40,269 nt of DNA. Origin: Chromera velia (lineage: Eukaryota > Sar > Chromeraceae). Made by a program: the position numbers and the translations under genes. Below, one piece after another: positions 30,800 to 40,269 of the stretch. The stretch lies in the NCBI GenBank assembly GCA_018398765.1, contig JAHBMJ010000781.1, positions 1 to 40,269 on the forward strand. Direction: 5' to 3'. The notes beneath the pieces were generated by a model that was not told the origin of the DNA, did no database searches, and saw only the letters and a list, made by a program, of their open reading frames with translations. Positions within the stretch are counted from its first letter, which is position 1; each line of letters begins with the position of its first letter.

Positions 30800-32566
30800 G
30801 CCTCTGCTCCTCTCAGGGAGTCGGGCGGACTCACATGAAGCCTGTTGGTTTTTTGTTTTGAGGAGGGGGTAGAGGGAGGGCGCGTGGAGGCGAAAAAGAA
30901 AGGAATTGTGTGTTTTCGTTGATGCTGATGTGGGCTCTTTCTTACGAGTACTCCTCCACTCCCGATCCCCGTTTGTCGTTGAAGGAGCGAAAGAGGCCCT
31001 CATTCCCATCTGCAGGTGTCTGTAGGGGTCTGCGGAGCACTACCAACAAGTGACAGAAGAAACTAAAAATGTTGTTTTTCATATCCAACAGACGGTATAC
31101 CGAATCGAAAGACTTTGCTCCATCGTTTTTTCTGAATGTACTTAGTACGGCATCTAGTCATGTATCGCTTTCCTCCAGTCAAGAACGTGGCAACGTGCAA
31201 TGCAATGAACCGTACGTGAACGTGCCTTTAAGACTGTCAGTATAGGAATTTTATGATTCAGAACTAGATTTAGAAACCAAAAGTTCTTATAGCCTAATCA
31301 TCGCAAGTCATGACAGGTAATTTACAGTAAATGAAACATAACCGAGCAATTAATATTCGAACAGTTAGTAGTGACTGAGTACTCTAAAGCTTTCTTTCAC
31401 ATATGTTAATTTCCATTTCCATTTTTTTAAACAAGTTCTCATCGATCCCCCTAATTTTTTTTATCGTTTATCTTCAAACCTTTTAAACGTCGTTGGCGTC
31501 CAAGTCTTCTGCCACTGGGGGCTTGGGGCAGAGAAGCCTACTATCTTCCTTATAAGGAGTGGCTCTGCCTAGAACAGACCCCGCGTTCGATGAACTTCAA
31601 TCTCTTCCTGTGACTCCTGTCATAAATACATGAAAGCAGATTTTCCGCCATGAGTCAACAACTCGCGGTATGTCTCTCTGACACACTTTTTATTTAGGTT
31701 ATTGGGCTGTGACACACCGATGACTCGGATAGTGATTATTCTATGTTTTTAGGTTTTTGAGCCTTTATGAACTCTCCAGAATGACATACTCCATGATATG
31801 TACTCTGCAAGACACACTCCAATTTTAGGACTTCAGCCCTGAACTCCTCGGGAGTTGGTGACCTACGTTTGTGGCCACAAACCTCAGGAGTGTGCATGAC
31901 ACGATCCGGTAATACTGCTGCACAAGCCTTGATGAGGTATTAAAGGTCAGAGAGAAGAGGCGCGCGCAGCATCATACCATACAGTCTAAATTGATCCGCG
32001 CGCATCGCCAAGCGAATTGTGCGTATAAGCAACACATGCATGAAGCGTTGCATGCAAGAAATTGTAACATACACATGAACATGCATACAGAGAATACAGT
32101 ACTGAAAGAGACTGAGTGGGAGTGGACAGAAAAGCAAAGAGCACATCATGTTTGGGACATATATACAAATGTATTACATGAAATATTTGACATACAGAAT
32201 GAGAGATACAGACCAAACAGGCGTGCACGTGAGCGATCGATCAACCAAGAATTGGCAATACAGATAGAGCAAGTGTATCGAGGTCCAGACTAGAGAGATG
32301 TGTGAACTCGAGACCATTCTTGAATGACCAGACTTACGAGTCTAAGTACAAGCTTGGATCTCTGAGCTTAGGTGAGCTAGAGATTCATCAGATGGTGACA
32401 AGGAAGTGGGGTCTTTGTTCCATTCGTTGTCTTCTTCTTTGAAAACGAACTACATCTGCGTTGAGGTGTGTAGTATATATGCAAGCTTGAATGTTTCCTT
32501 CCTTCGAGCTCTCAGACTATCTAAATTCAACAATGGTTCTCTTCTCTCCTCAGCAGGTAGACATCA
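30800..32566. other. AT-rich intergenic region, no supported gene
   Basis: Follows the MGRN1-like stop. From about 31060 the composition becomes AT-rich. A minus-strand open stretch at about 31740-31940 (contains CGHKRRSPTPEEF) looks coding-like but has no start, splice context or recognised family and may be transposon debris. Open frames near 31990-32290 show no family signature. Confidence 0.45.
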
Positions 32567-32955
32567 ATGCATCCATCCATCCATCCATCCACCCTGGTAA
32601 TCATTCATTCATTTATTTATCCCTCCATCCAACCATTCATTCATTCATTTATCCATCCATCCATCCATTCATTTATCCATCCATCCATCCATCCATTCAT
32701 TCATTCACTCACTCATTCCTTCATTCATTCATTCATTCATTCACTCATTCATTCATTCATTCATTCATTCACTCATTCATCCATCCATTCATTCATTCAT
32801 TCATCCATCCATCCATTCATTCATTCACTCATTCATTCATTCATTCATTCATTCATTCACTCACTTATTCATTCATTCACGCATTCATTCATTCATCCAT
32901 TCATTCATTCATAATTCATTCACTCATTCATTTATTCATTGATTCATTGATTCTT
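32567..32955. repeat. (CATT)n/(CATC)n tetranucleotide array
   Basis: Almost 390 bp of CATC and CATT units with ACTC and TTAT variants. The continuous frames through it (Ile/His/Ser/Phe peptide repeats) are artefacts. Confidence 0.95.
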
Positions 32956-33451
32956 TTCATTCAGTCCGTTTTTGTGGGTGTCGTGCTCTTCACAATGCTG
33001 CATGTGCAGGTGGTCTGTTGCTCGCTTCACCTTCTACGTTTTGGTGAAAACCAGTCGCTGCTCATGCGGTACATCCTCAGTCGTGCGTCCTCAGCCCAGC
33101 CTTTACATCAGGAATCGCCCCCACCGCATCTTGATTTTCTCCTTGATGCACTTTGATTTTCTGCTTCTTTGATGGCTGTGCCTCTGTTTGAACCAATTTG
33201 ACTTCGGTCCGGTTTCTTCGCTGTCCCCACTGATAAAACTCTGCTGCGAGTGAGTCCGTGCAGGAAAGAAAAAAAGGGACCTGGTGGGGTTCTTTTCGGT
33301 CGAAAAGGGGAGCTCCCATTTACTCTCTTGCATTGCTGTGCTCACTAATATTAGTGTGAGTCTTCTAATTTGTCTTCAGTCCATTTATTTGATTTTAAGT
33401 CTTCCCGTACTCTGTAACAACAACCTCCTCCTGCTTTTTGCTATGACGCAG

Positions 33452-34319
33452 GCAGTTGTTTCTGTTTTGTCTGAAGACTGTATCCGAAGATCATTCAGTT
33501 CCAGGCTGTACGTGTCCACTTCAACCACTTTGCTTATCTTTTTCCCCCCTTTTTTTGTCTGAGTTTATCTTGCAGTACATGGGCATGGGCTTCGGGGAAT
33601 TCTTAATTGGATTTGCGTATCTGCTCCAAAGGGTCTGATGCAAGAGTTAGTCCGCCTACAAGCGACTCATAATAGAAGTTAAGACACCCCAACCCCCCAC
33701 CCCCAACCCCCCACGCTCCCACACCCCACCCAACCCCCGCCCCCCTCCCTCCAGCCCCCACCACCACCGCCTCCCACCCTAGGTCCACACCCATGCATAC
33801 ATGCACACACCCCCACACACCCGATTTGCTTTGTTCTGAAAAAAAATATTTCGCAGCATCTGGTTCACCGGAAGGACCAATTTCACTGGCCGGACTGCGT
33901 GCCTTCGCCCGCTATTGGTTAAAGAGGCTTATGACAGAGCTGTCTGTAGCTTTTCCTCCCCAAACACTGGAGGTACGTGTGTGAGATACAGGTTGTCAAT
34001 TTTCTTTGAGCCAAAATATATCGTCCCATTTAGACGCGAGGGGACATGAGATTCTCAAACCTAAGTCGGCACTGGCTACGACAGGGAGGTAATGCGCTTG
34101 CCTCCAGGCCCAACCCTATGCAGATACATCCCTGCAATAAGATTCTTTTCTTTGTTGAGAGACTGCTTTTGAGATCAAAGGAAGGACAGATTGTCGACTT
34201 TCACGTTTGTGCGCACACACTCGTATAAGCAGAGAGAGAGGCAAGGGGAGAGACAGACACACACGCAAATGTATACACATACACACAGACATACACACAC
34301 ATACACACACATGTGCGCG

Positions 34320-34362
<43 letters not shown>

Positions 34363-35657
34363 CGAGGAGCAGAGGGGGAAAGTGGGTGGGGAAGAAAGAC
34401 ATTCGGGCAGGCACTTGCGCACGCAAAAACGTAAAGAACGGACAGGGGCAGCAAACGAGTTTGGAGCTCTCATAGAACACAAACTTTTAAGGCATGCCTT
34501 TTTTTGCCCCTTTTTTCTGCTTTTGTTTTCTTTCTTCCTTTAATCTTTCGACCCTTCAGCTCATTTTTTTGTTTTATTTTTCTCTTTTCCTCAATCCCGC
34601 TCTTCTTTGTGTAAAACGACAGATTAAGAATGGAGGCTTAGCCTATTTGAGACAGATGGATAACATAATAATGCTGCTGAGAGGACATGCATAGCAACAA
34701 AGGACCTCCAAACTGCTTTAGCAGCGTACAAGGTCTCCTTCAAGGATCTTCGCAAAGGGACGGCACTGGACAGGTATCTGACGTACACATTACTGGGGAA
34801 TGCATGATCTTCTCTTATTCTGACTTTCAGTCTTTCAGCCTTTGCTCTATGATTTTGAAGATCGAGTATCCAATCGATCTGGCAGCGATCAAAAGATCTG
34901 GCCGTGCAGCATAAGAATCGCTTGTCTGATGTGTTTCACTGCTTATCGCTGCTCATTACTATTTTTGCTCAAGGCTACACCAATTTTTTATAGGTTGAGC
35001 ATATATGCAGTCATAATATGAGGCTTGCCAATGCGAGTTCTTTTGCTTACAGCAGGGAAGATCTTGTGCGTCTAAAGAATTTGACCCCCCGACAACCACA
35101 GGAGAACCTTATTCGATGGAAGCCAACGGTGAGGCTTTTTTAAATTTTTTGTACTCCTGGACGTTAGTGTTCTTTTGTCTGTAACTCATCGAATTTGTTT
35201 TATTTCGATGGACGCACGCCATTCCATTTCTGAATCTTCAGAGCATGCAGAGCTGTGTGCCTGCTTGTTTTGCTCCCAGTTTCACTTTTGGTCAATTTTT
35301 TGTGCCTAACCACTTTTTTTTTGATTCATGTTTTCTTGAAAGGCCTTTTGTCTTGCAGGGACACACAGCGGATCCGAAGATCTCCCTAACCGATTTTTTT
35401 GAACGGGGCAGAGTGTGGAGGACAAGAGGGTGCCCGGAACCCCTGCCAGTTGGCCATTCCATGGTGACTAGGTCCGTCTGTTGGTCTGTCGGTCTGTCGG
35501 TCTGTCTGTCTGTCTGTCGGTTAAAAATGTCAGGAGCGAAACAGAGCACGCCTAGCTAACTGCCATGCCCACTCTTCACTCCAGTTGATTCTTTCCTCCG
35601 GACTCTCCTCCCTACCTCTGCGGACATTTCATTACTGTCACGTGGTTTCCTCAGTGT

Positions 35658-35704
<47 letters not shown>

Positions 35705-35880
35705 CCTCCCTCTCTCGCTCGCTCGCTCGCTTGCTCGCTCTCTGTATGCCCGTGTGTGCGTGTGTGTTGGCTCAAGTAGGTTTAAATGCGCCTGTGCCTG
35801 TTCTGCTTGTTTGTCTCTGTGTATGTGACACTGTGGTTTTCTGCGTATGTGTTCTTCTGCGTTGTGCGGACACAGAATCA

Positions 35881-35923
<43 letters not shown>

Positions 35924-35977
35924 ACACACACACACACACATACACACACACACATACACACACATACATATACACAT

Positions 35978-36024
<47 letters not shown>

Positions 36025-36181
36025 GGTAGATACAGACAGACCAGACACACAGACAGACACACGGACAGACAGACAGTCAGACAGACAGACAGACAGACAG
36101 ACAGACACAGACAGACAGACACAGACAGATACAGACAGACAGACAGACAGACAGACACAAACAGATACAGACAGACACACG

Positions 36182-36213
<32 letters not shown>

Positions 36214-36592
36214 TAGACAGACAGATACAGACAGACACAGACAGACACAGACAGACACAGACAGACACAGACAGACAGACACAGACAGACACAGACAGAC
36301 ACAGACAGACACAGACAGACACAGACAGACACAGACAGACACAAACAGACACAGATAGACATAGATAGACAGACACAAACAGACACAGACAGATACAGAC
36401 AGACATAGACAGACACAGACAGACATAGACAAATACAGACAGACAGATAGACACAGACAGATACAGATAGACACAGACAGACACAGACAGACACAGACAG
36501 ACACAGACAGACACAGACAGACACAGACAGACACAGACAGACACAGACAAACACAGACAGACACAGACAGACACAGACAGACACAGACAGAC

Positions 36593-36623
<31 letters not shown>

Positions 36624-36856
36624 GCAACTGAAAGAAAGAAGACAACAATATGGACAAGTGGGACAGAGAGATATAGGAAATGATCGCAAGAGGAAAGAAA
36701 GTGGGAGGGAAAGAGAAAAGGGGAGAAGGAAGAAGACAAACAAAAACAAAAGAAGCTGAGAGGCAGAAAGGAAGGAAGGAAAGAAGAAAGAAAGAACTTG
36801 AACTTAAAAGAAAGAAAGAAAGAAAGAAAGGAAAGAAGGATGGAAGGAAGGGAGGA

Positions 36857-36887
<31 letters not shown>

Positions 36888-36909
36888 GAAGGAAGAAAGG
36901 GAGGAAGGA

Positions 36910-36941
<32 letters not shown>

Positions 36942-37614
36942 AAAAAGAAGGAAAGAAAGAAAGAACGAAGGGAAGAAAACAGAGAAAAAAAGAGAAAGAA
37001 CGAAAAAACGAATGAAAAAAGGAAAGAAAAAAAGAAAGAAAACAGAAAAAAAAATGAAGAAATGAGGATAGGTACATTCTTTTGATTACTGGAAGATCCC
37101 CTTTCTTATAGCTTATTTCATGATACGCGTTTTCATCGTTTGTACTTGCACATTCGGTCTGTGTCTTGTTGACGTCTCCCCACACTCGGAATAAATCTGG
37201 TCCCTTCCTTTTGCAGGTCTGTGCGTGCATCATCGACTGCGAACACCAGCGTCCGCTCAACAACAGACAGGAAATCCCCGCCCAACCAGACGGAAAGAGG
37301 GTACTCTGACCTTGTGCGCCTTAAGCTAGGACAGGTCCGTCGACCATGAGTCATGCAGAGATTCCCCTTTTTCATTGAACGCACGCTCATGATACAGTTT
37401 GAACGGATGAAGAATCTATGTACCGGTCCCAGTAGACGTTGTAAGTTCCTTATTGTGTCACGGATGAAATTCATCTGCAAACAACTTGAAAGTCTTGTTG
37501 ATTTCTCCGTACCAACTTATATGCTTTATGCAGAAGAAGAAGCAAGACCAGCGAGGAAAGCAGAAAGGCATTGTACCCTCGAATGAGATCAACCACTCCA
37601 AGACTTCCCACTAA
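33452..37614 (+). CDS. Unrecognised multi-exon gene, 5' end not resolved
   Basis: Exons with consistent phases: 33452-33507, 33576-33632, 33857-33972, 34034-34088, 34695-34773, 35011-35128, 35359-35471, 37217-37334, 37534-37614 (about 264 codons). The first two exons and the true start are the least certain; more may lie in 32960-33450. I do not recognise the protein. It seems soluble: [13 protein letters not shown], then a helical [16 protein letters not shown], a second helical block [20 protein letters not shown], then [33 protein letters not shown], and a basic Ser/Lys-rich tail ([12 protein letters not shown]...SKTSH). No signal peptide or TM segment is visible in the resolved part. Intron 7 (1.75 kb) holds the CA/CAGA/GAAA microsatellite complex. 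Reality of the gene rests on seven successive in-phase GT-AG joins. Confidence 0.6.
33664..33830. repeat. C-rich/poor-complexity tract, CCCCAC repeats
   Basis: Bases about 33685-33830 are nearly G-free and consist of CCCCAACCCC, CCACC and CACACCC words, in an intron of the unrecognised gene. The complementary strand has many G3-G5 runs, a sequence type that could form G-quadruplexes. Confidence 0.8.
34257..34362. repeat. (CA)n/(ACAT)n and (GA)n microsatellites
   Basis: Interrupted CACA/ACATACAC run to about 34313, then GA dinucleotides from about 34319, in intron 4 of the unrecognised gene. Confidence 0.92.
35663..35742. repeat. (CT)n and (GCTC)n microsatellite
   Basis: CT dinucleotides to about 35700, CCCTC units, then five GCTC-type units to about 35740. 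In intron 7 of the unrecognised gene. Confidence 0.93.
35881..36624. repeat. (CA)n(GA)n and (ACAGACAG)n minisatellite-scale array
   Basis: CA units to about 35983, GA units to about 36025, then about 600 bp of CAGA and CACAGACAGA units with CATAGA, CAAACA and GATA variants. Purine-rich plus strand. Entirely within intron 7 of the unrecognised gene. Long frames on either strand are artefacts. Confidence 0.96.
36765..37060. repeat. (GAAA)n/(GGAA)n polypurine tract
   Basis: About 300 bp of almost pure purine on the plus strand made of GAAA, GGAA and GGGA units, about 150 bp before the acceptor of the exon at 37217. Confidence 0.95.
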
Positions 37615-38201
37615 GCACAGCCAGGTGGGTTTCCCACTGAGCACATGCAGCTCGATGCAGCTCTTTTGCTGCTGAGAGTGTGATAGGTTTTAATTGGGTT
37701 GGCCGGGTAAGTGTTGACCGGGTTGCCCGCAGGGACTCATGCAGGCTTTCTTTTAGGATACTGATCGGTCTGGTGATTTTCCTTACAGAGAGAAAACCAC
37801 TGATGGTTCGAGGCAGTCCCGTCCCCCCATTTCCCCGCCTGCATGCCCCTGTTTGAGCTACAACCTTACTTCTCATGGTATCAGCAACTACCTCAATCGT
37901 GCGAGCGAGCTCATGTCCCTCCCTCCATGCTTCGTTGCTGTTTGCAGTTCCCGAGTGCTCGAGACCGTCGCGTAGCGTTTGACTCTTCCACTTTCACAGT
38001 GGGTTGGTCTCTCCTTTCTGGCTGGTTATGGCTGGTTAATCAGCCTATACTGAATCAATCCTTTGCCTGGCTTTGATCAATCAGTCGATTGGAGGCGCCG
38101 ATCGGCCTGGCGATCAATTTTTTTATCGTTGATGGTGACGAGGCTTGCCGCGGCCCTGCTACATGTATTGAATGCATCGCCTTGGGTTACTTTGAATAGC
38201 C
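37615..38201. other. Intergenic, nothing recognised
   Basis: Follows the stop of the unrecognised gene. No frame with splice support or family signature was found. Several GATCAATCAGTCGATTGG-like words occur at about 38073-38115. Confidence 0.4.
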
Positions 38202-38441
38202 ATGCTGAAGTGGGTCCCTCCGGCCTACCCTTCCTTTCGCACGGTTGTCCTAGTTTGTGTGTTCTTTCTGCTGTTGCTCATGGGTGGTCTGCTCCTGATA
38301 CTTGCATGGTACTTATGCTGTGCAGAAAGGCACGACAGAAGATTAACGAGAAAGCGCGGTGAGACACAACACCCGGAGGTCCAAAGAAGGTGGGCGTCTT
38401 TTGCTTGCACGATCATGAGAAGTCTGTCTTCACATTTCTGA
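38202..38441 (+). CDS. Possible small single-pass membrane protein or exon
   Basis: A 79-codon frame with a strong hydrophobic segment at about residues 14-42 (VVLVCVFFLLLLMGGLLLIL then AWYLCC), followed by a basic stretch AERHDRRLTRKR. The basic stretch is followed at once by GTGAGA, a possible donor, so this may be one exon of a larger gene. No family recognised and no partner exon found. It could also be chance. Confidence 0.25.
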   Translation: MLKWVPPAYPSFRTVVLVCVFFLLLLMGGLLLILAWYLCCAERHDRRLTRKRGETQHPEVQRRWASFACTIMRSLSSHF

Positions 38442-39582
38442 TTTTGAAGGTTCTACTTGGTTTTTGTGGCTATCTTCGTCTGACTAGGTCTTCTCTTCTG
38501 AATTTCGTTTCTCATAAAATTTTCCGTTATCGGATTGGCAGGTTTAATTCGGTTTTCAAGATTAATTCCTCAACTTTTAGCTTGACATTTCATCAAATTA
38601 AAGAGTCGGCTCTTTGTTCACTTGTGTGTAGGTGAAGAAGTGAAGTATAGGATTTCTTTTAGTCACCGCCACAGATTTATCTAGTACCTTAGTCTTATCT
38701 AGGGTCTCATATGTGAGAGTAGAGTTTAGTGTCGGTGGCTTTCAACCAGGCTTTGTGGCTAGCTTTGCAGTAATCATCAGTGATTCTTAATTTTGAATCC
38801 TAAATACTTAAGGAAAAAAATATTATAACATTGTGATAACAATGTGAGAACATCATCAATCATCTATATAGGTATCTAATTATATATTTTTTAAATGTTA
38901 TTGCAAGTATAGGAATAAATGTTAAGTCTAGTATTAAGTTAAGTGTTAAGTCTTAAGTGATTTATTGGTGTTCTAGGACACTGTTACCGTTTTGTCTTTT
39001 AGAGCTCGCCACCGCAAACGGCACGGAAATTAAAATGCTTAAGAATACGTCTAAGGATGTCAGAGACTCTCAGTACTAGTCTCAGTAGGGTTAGCAGTAT
39101 AGAGATTATTTTATATACTCCCTATGTGTATGATTTCCCTATAGATATTTCCTAATTTGAAGGGATTTGGAAGTATTTTATTTTATATTTTTGATTGATT
39201 TATTGATTGATGCTCATATTGATTAAAGACTTAAAGTAGAAAGCTGAGTTCAAAGCTCCATTTTTATATGTACACAGGTCGCATGAGCGAGAGAGCTAGC
39301 AGCGCGAACAGTAAACAGGACAGAAGGAAAAGACGGTAGAAGAACAGGCTAGACGCTAGAAACAAAGTTTAAGTTAATCCACTAATGCCCCCCCCATCAT
39401 CATCTCTCATCGTGTTTTTAGTTTTTAGAATATAATATAATGATTGCATTGTTGCAATTATATACAGCTAGATATACAGGTCACTGATCGATTTCAGCCC
39501 ACCATCTACTACCGCCATCACAGCGGCCATCTGATGTACGCCGCACACTAGGCCGCACAGCCTAGCGCACAGCCTAGCTGAG
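38442..39582. other. AT-rich intergenic region
   Basis: Very AT-rich from about 38500 to 39500 with many TTAAG and TAAGT words, unlike the C/G- and CT-rich surroundings. No gene signature. A short tandem CACAGCCTAGCG / CACAGCCTAGCT lies at about 39556-39579, just before a TATATATA element. Confidence 0.5.
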
Positions 39583-39591
39583 TATATATAT
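39583..39591 (+). promoter_or_regulatory. TATA-like element
   Basis: TATATATATG about 290 bp upstream of the start codon at 39879, matching the position of similar elements before the ART-TPR and MGRN1-like genes. Confidence 0.4.
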
Positions 39592-39644
39592 GCGAAGTTG
39601 CGAACTAGTATGCGAAGTCAGATTGGCATCCGCGTCTGTTTCTC

Positions 39645-39662
39645 CCCCCCCCCCCGGGGGGC
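39645..39662. repeat. Poly-C/poly-G run
   Basis: Fourteen C residues followed directly by six G residues. Length of such runs is prone to sequencing error. Confidence 0.85.
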
Positions 39663-39878
39663 TGTCTTCCAGCATCTTCTAAGATTCTTCTTTATGAGAT
39701 TTCCCCTGCACGCTAGCAGAAGGATTGTCATGACGCTCCGCCGGAGTCCGAACGGCAGTATATTCTGCCCTTCATATTTCGGATTTCCAGATGACCATGG
39801 GCTGATACATAAGAGGATAAGAGAAAGGGAAGGAATGTCACCTCCGTAGGGTTTTTACCCCTTTGAGTCGATTGAGCT

Positions 39879-40153
39879 ATGTTCACCGTGGAAGAAGCGA
39901 AAAGGCGTGCTGTAGAAGAGGTGGCTGCAATCAATTCGAACAACAGGCTCTCTTTGAGTGCGCACCACTTTGCTGAATGGTGCCACGCCCCGCAGTTAAG
40001 TGAATGGCGTACGTATCTTTTCTTCCTTTATTCCCTCGATCTCCTCCTCTTCCTCCTCCTTCTCAAAATCTGTCCTTCTTTCTCACTTCCTTTTTCTCTG
40101 ACAGTCTCCATATATTCCGCCGCGTTTGTTCCAAGAACAGAAGACGACGGGAG
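39879..40153 (+). CDS. 5' end of an unrecognised gene, continues off the right edge
   Basis: Starts MFTVEEAKRRAVEEVAAINS, an amphipathic Glu/Arg-rich helix, followed by LSAHHFAEWCHAPQLSEW. A pyrimidine-rich stretch at about 40020-40100 ending CTGACAG looks like an intron. The donor may be at 40008 (C|GTACGT) or 40012 (AC|GTATCT); the second exon would be 40105-40153, ending at GTAGGT. The two donors give different frames for exon 2 and both stay open, so I cannot choose. No family recognised. The upstream TATATATA element supports a real gene start. Confidence 0.4.
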
Positions 40154-40254
40154 GTAGGTAGATTCTTTTCTCATTCTTTTTGTCTTTCCTTCCTTCTCTT
40201 GCCTGTTGCTGATTCTGGATCAGAATACATAGGCCGAACGAAAAAAGAGCAAAA

Positions 40255-40269
40255 TGGGGGGGGGGGGGG
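40255..40269. repeat. Terminal poly-G run
   Basis: The window ends in an uninterrupted G run of about 14 bases, possibly a low-quality edge or an assembly gap boundary. Confidence 0.8.

Noticed and set aside
32491..33156. 221-codon frame rich in Ile-His-Ser-Phe
   Set aside because: Translation of the CATT/CATC array.
34620..34694. Possible exon [17 protein letters not shown]
   Set aside because: It hits a stop and has no donor. The phase-correct exon starts after the TAG acceptor at 34694 instead.
35731..37263. 461-codon minus-strand frame and matching plus-strand Asp/Arg/Gln-Thr frames
   Set aside because: Translation of CA, CAGA and GAAA arrays only; no family signature.

Overview
This is a nuclear window from a eukaryote with intron-dense genes. 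It is most likely a unicellular alga with a complex (secondary) plastid; a chromerid such as Chromera is my best guess. The reasons are short exons with YGCAG acceptors, heavy microsatellite load, non-LTR retroelement debris, and a gene for an acyl-carrier-protein-like product with a signal-peptide-plus-basic leader of the kind that sends proteins to complex plastids. The species call is inference. Exon joins were worked out by hand from reading frame, splice sites and remembered family patterns, without any search.

Layout, left to right: (1) minus-strand 5' part of an APC/cationic amino-acid transporter gene (19-2215, continues off the left edge). (2) Plus-strand TMEM184/LAZ1 (DUF300) membrane protein gene (3113-8107). 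(3) A decayed non-LTR retrotransposon (about 9330-12115), then an AT-rich patch. (4) Minus-strand BuGZ/ZNF207/SUF4-type zinc-finger gene (13195-15893). (5) Plus-strand gene joining a HYD1-like ADP-ribosyltransferase-type domain to TPR repeats (16560-20119). (6) Minus-strand, probably plastid-targeted ACP-like gene (20972-24028) with a 2.45-kb intron that is mostly microsatellite. (7) Plus-strand MGRN1/LUL-type RING E3 ligase gene in 14 exons (24536-30799). (8) AT-rich intergenic DNA. (9) Plus-strand unrecognised gene (at least 33452-37614). (10) AT-rich DNA and the 5' end of another plus-strand gene (39879 to the right edge).

The genes form divergent pairs (1/2, 4/5, 6/7) with intergenic gaps of about 0.5-0.9 kb, and 5/6 are convergent. 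Three gene starts have a TATATA-type element about 250-300 bp upstream of the ATG. The genes are housekeeping functions (transport, spindle/chromatin, ubiquitylation, fatty-acid carrier) and show no sign of forming a single pathway.

Most notable: the ART-like/TPR fusion; two independent tandem duplications that copy 3' splice acceptors (a three-copy ~75-bp unit with an internal hairpin in the BuGZ gene, and a 59-bp duplication in the ART-TPR gene); splice donors with C at +3 in nearly half of introns (GTCAGT is the commonest); and kilobase-scale strand-asymmetric purine/pyrimidine tracts inside introns.
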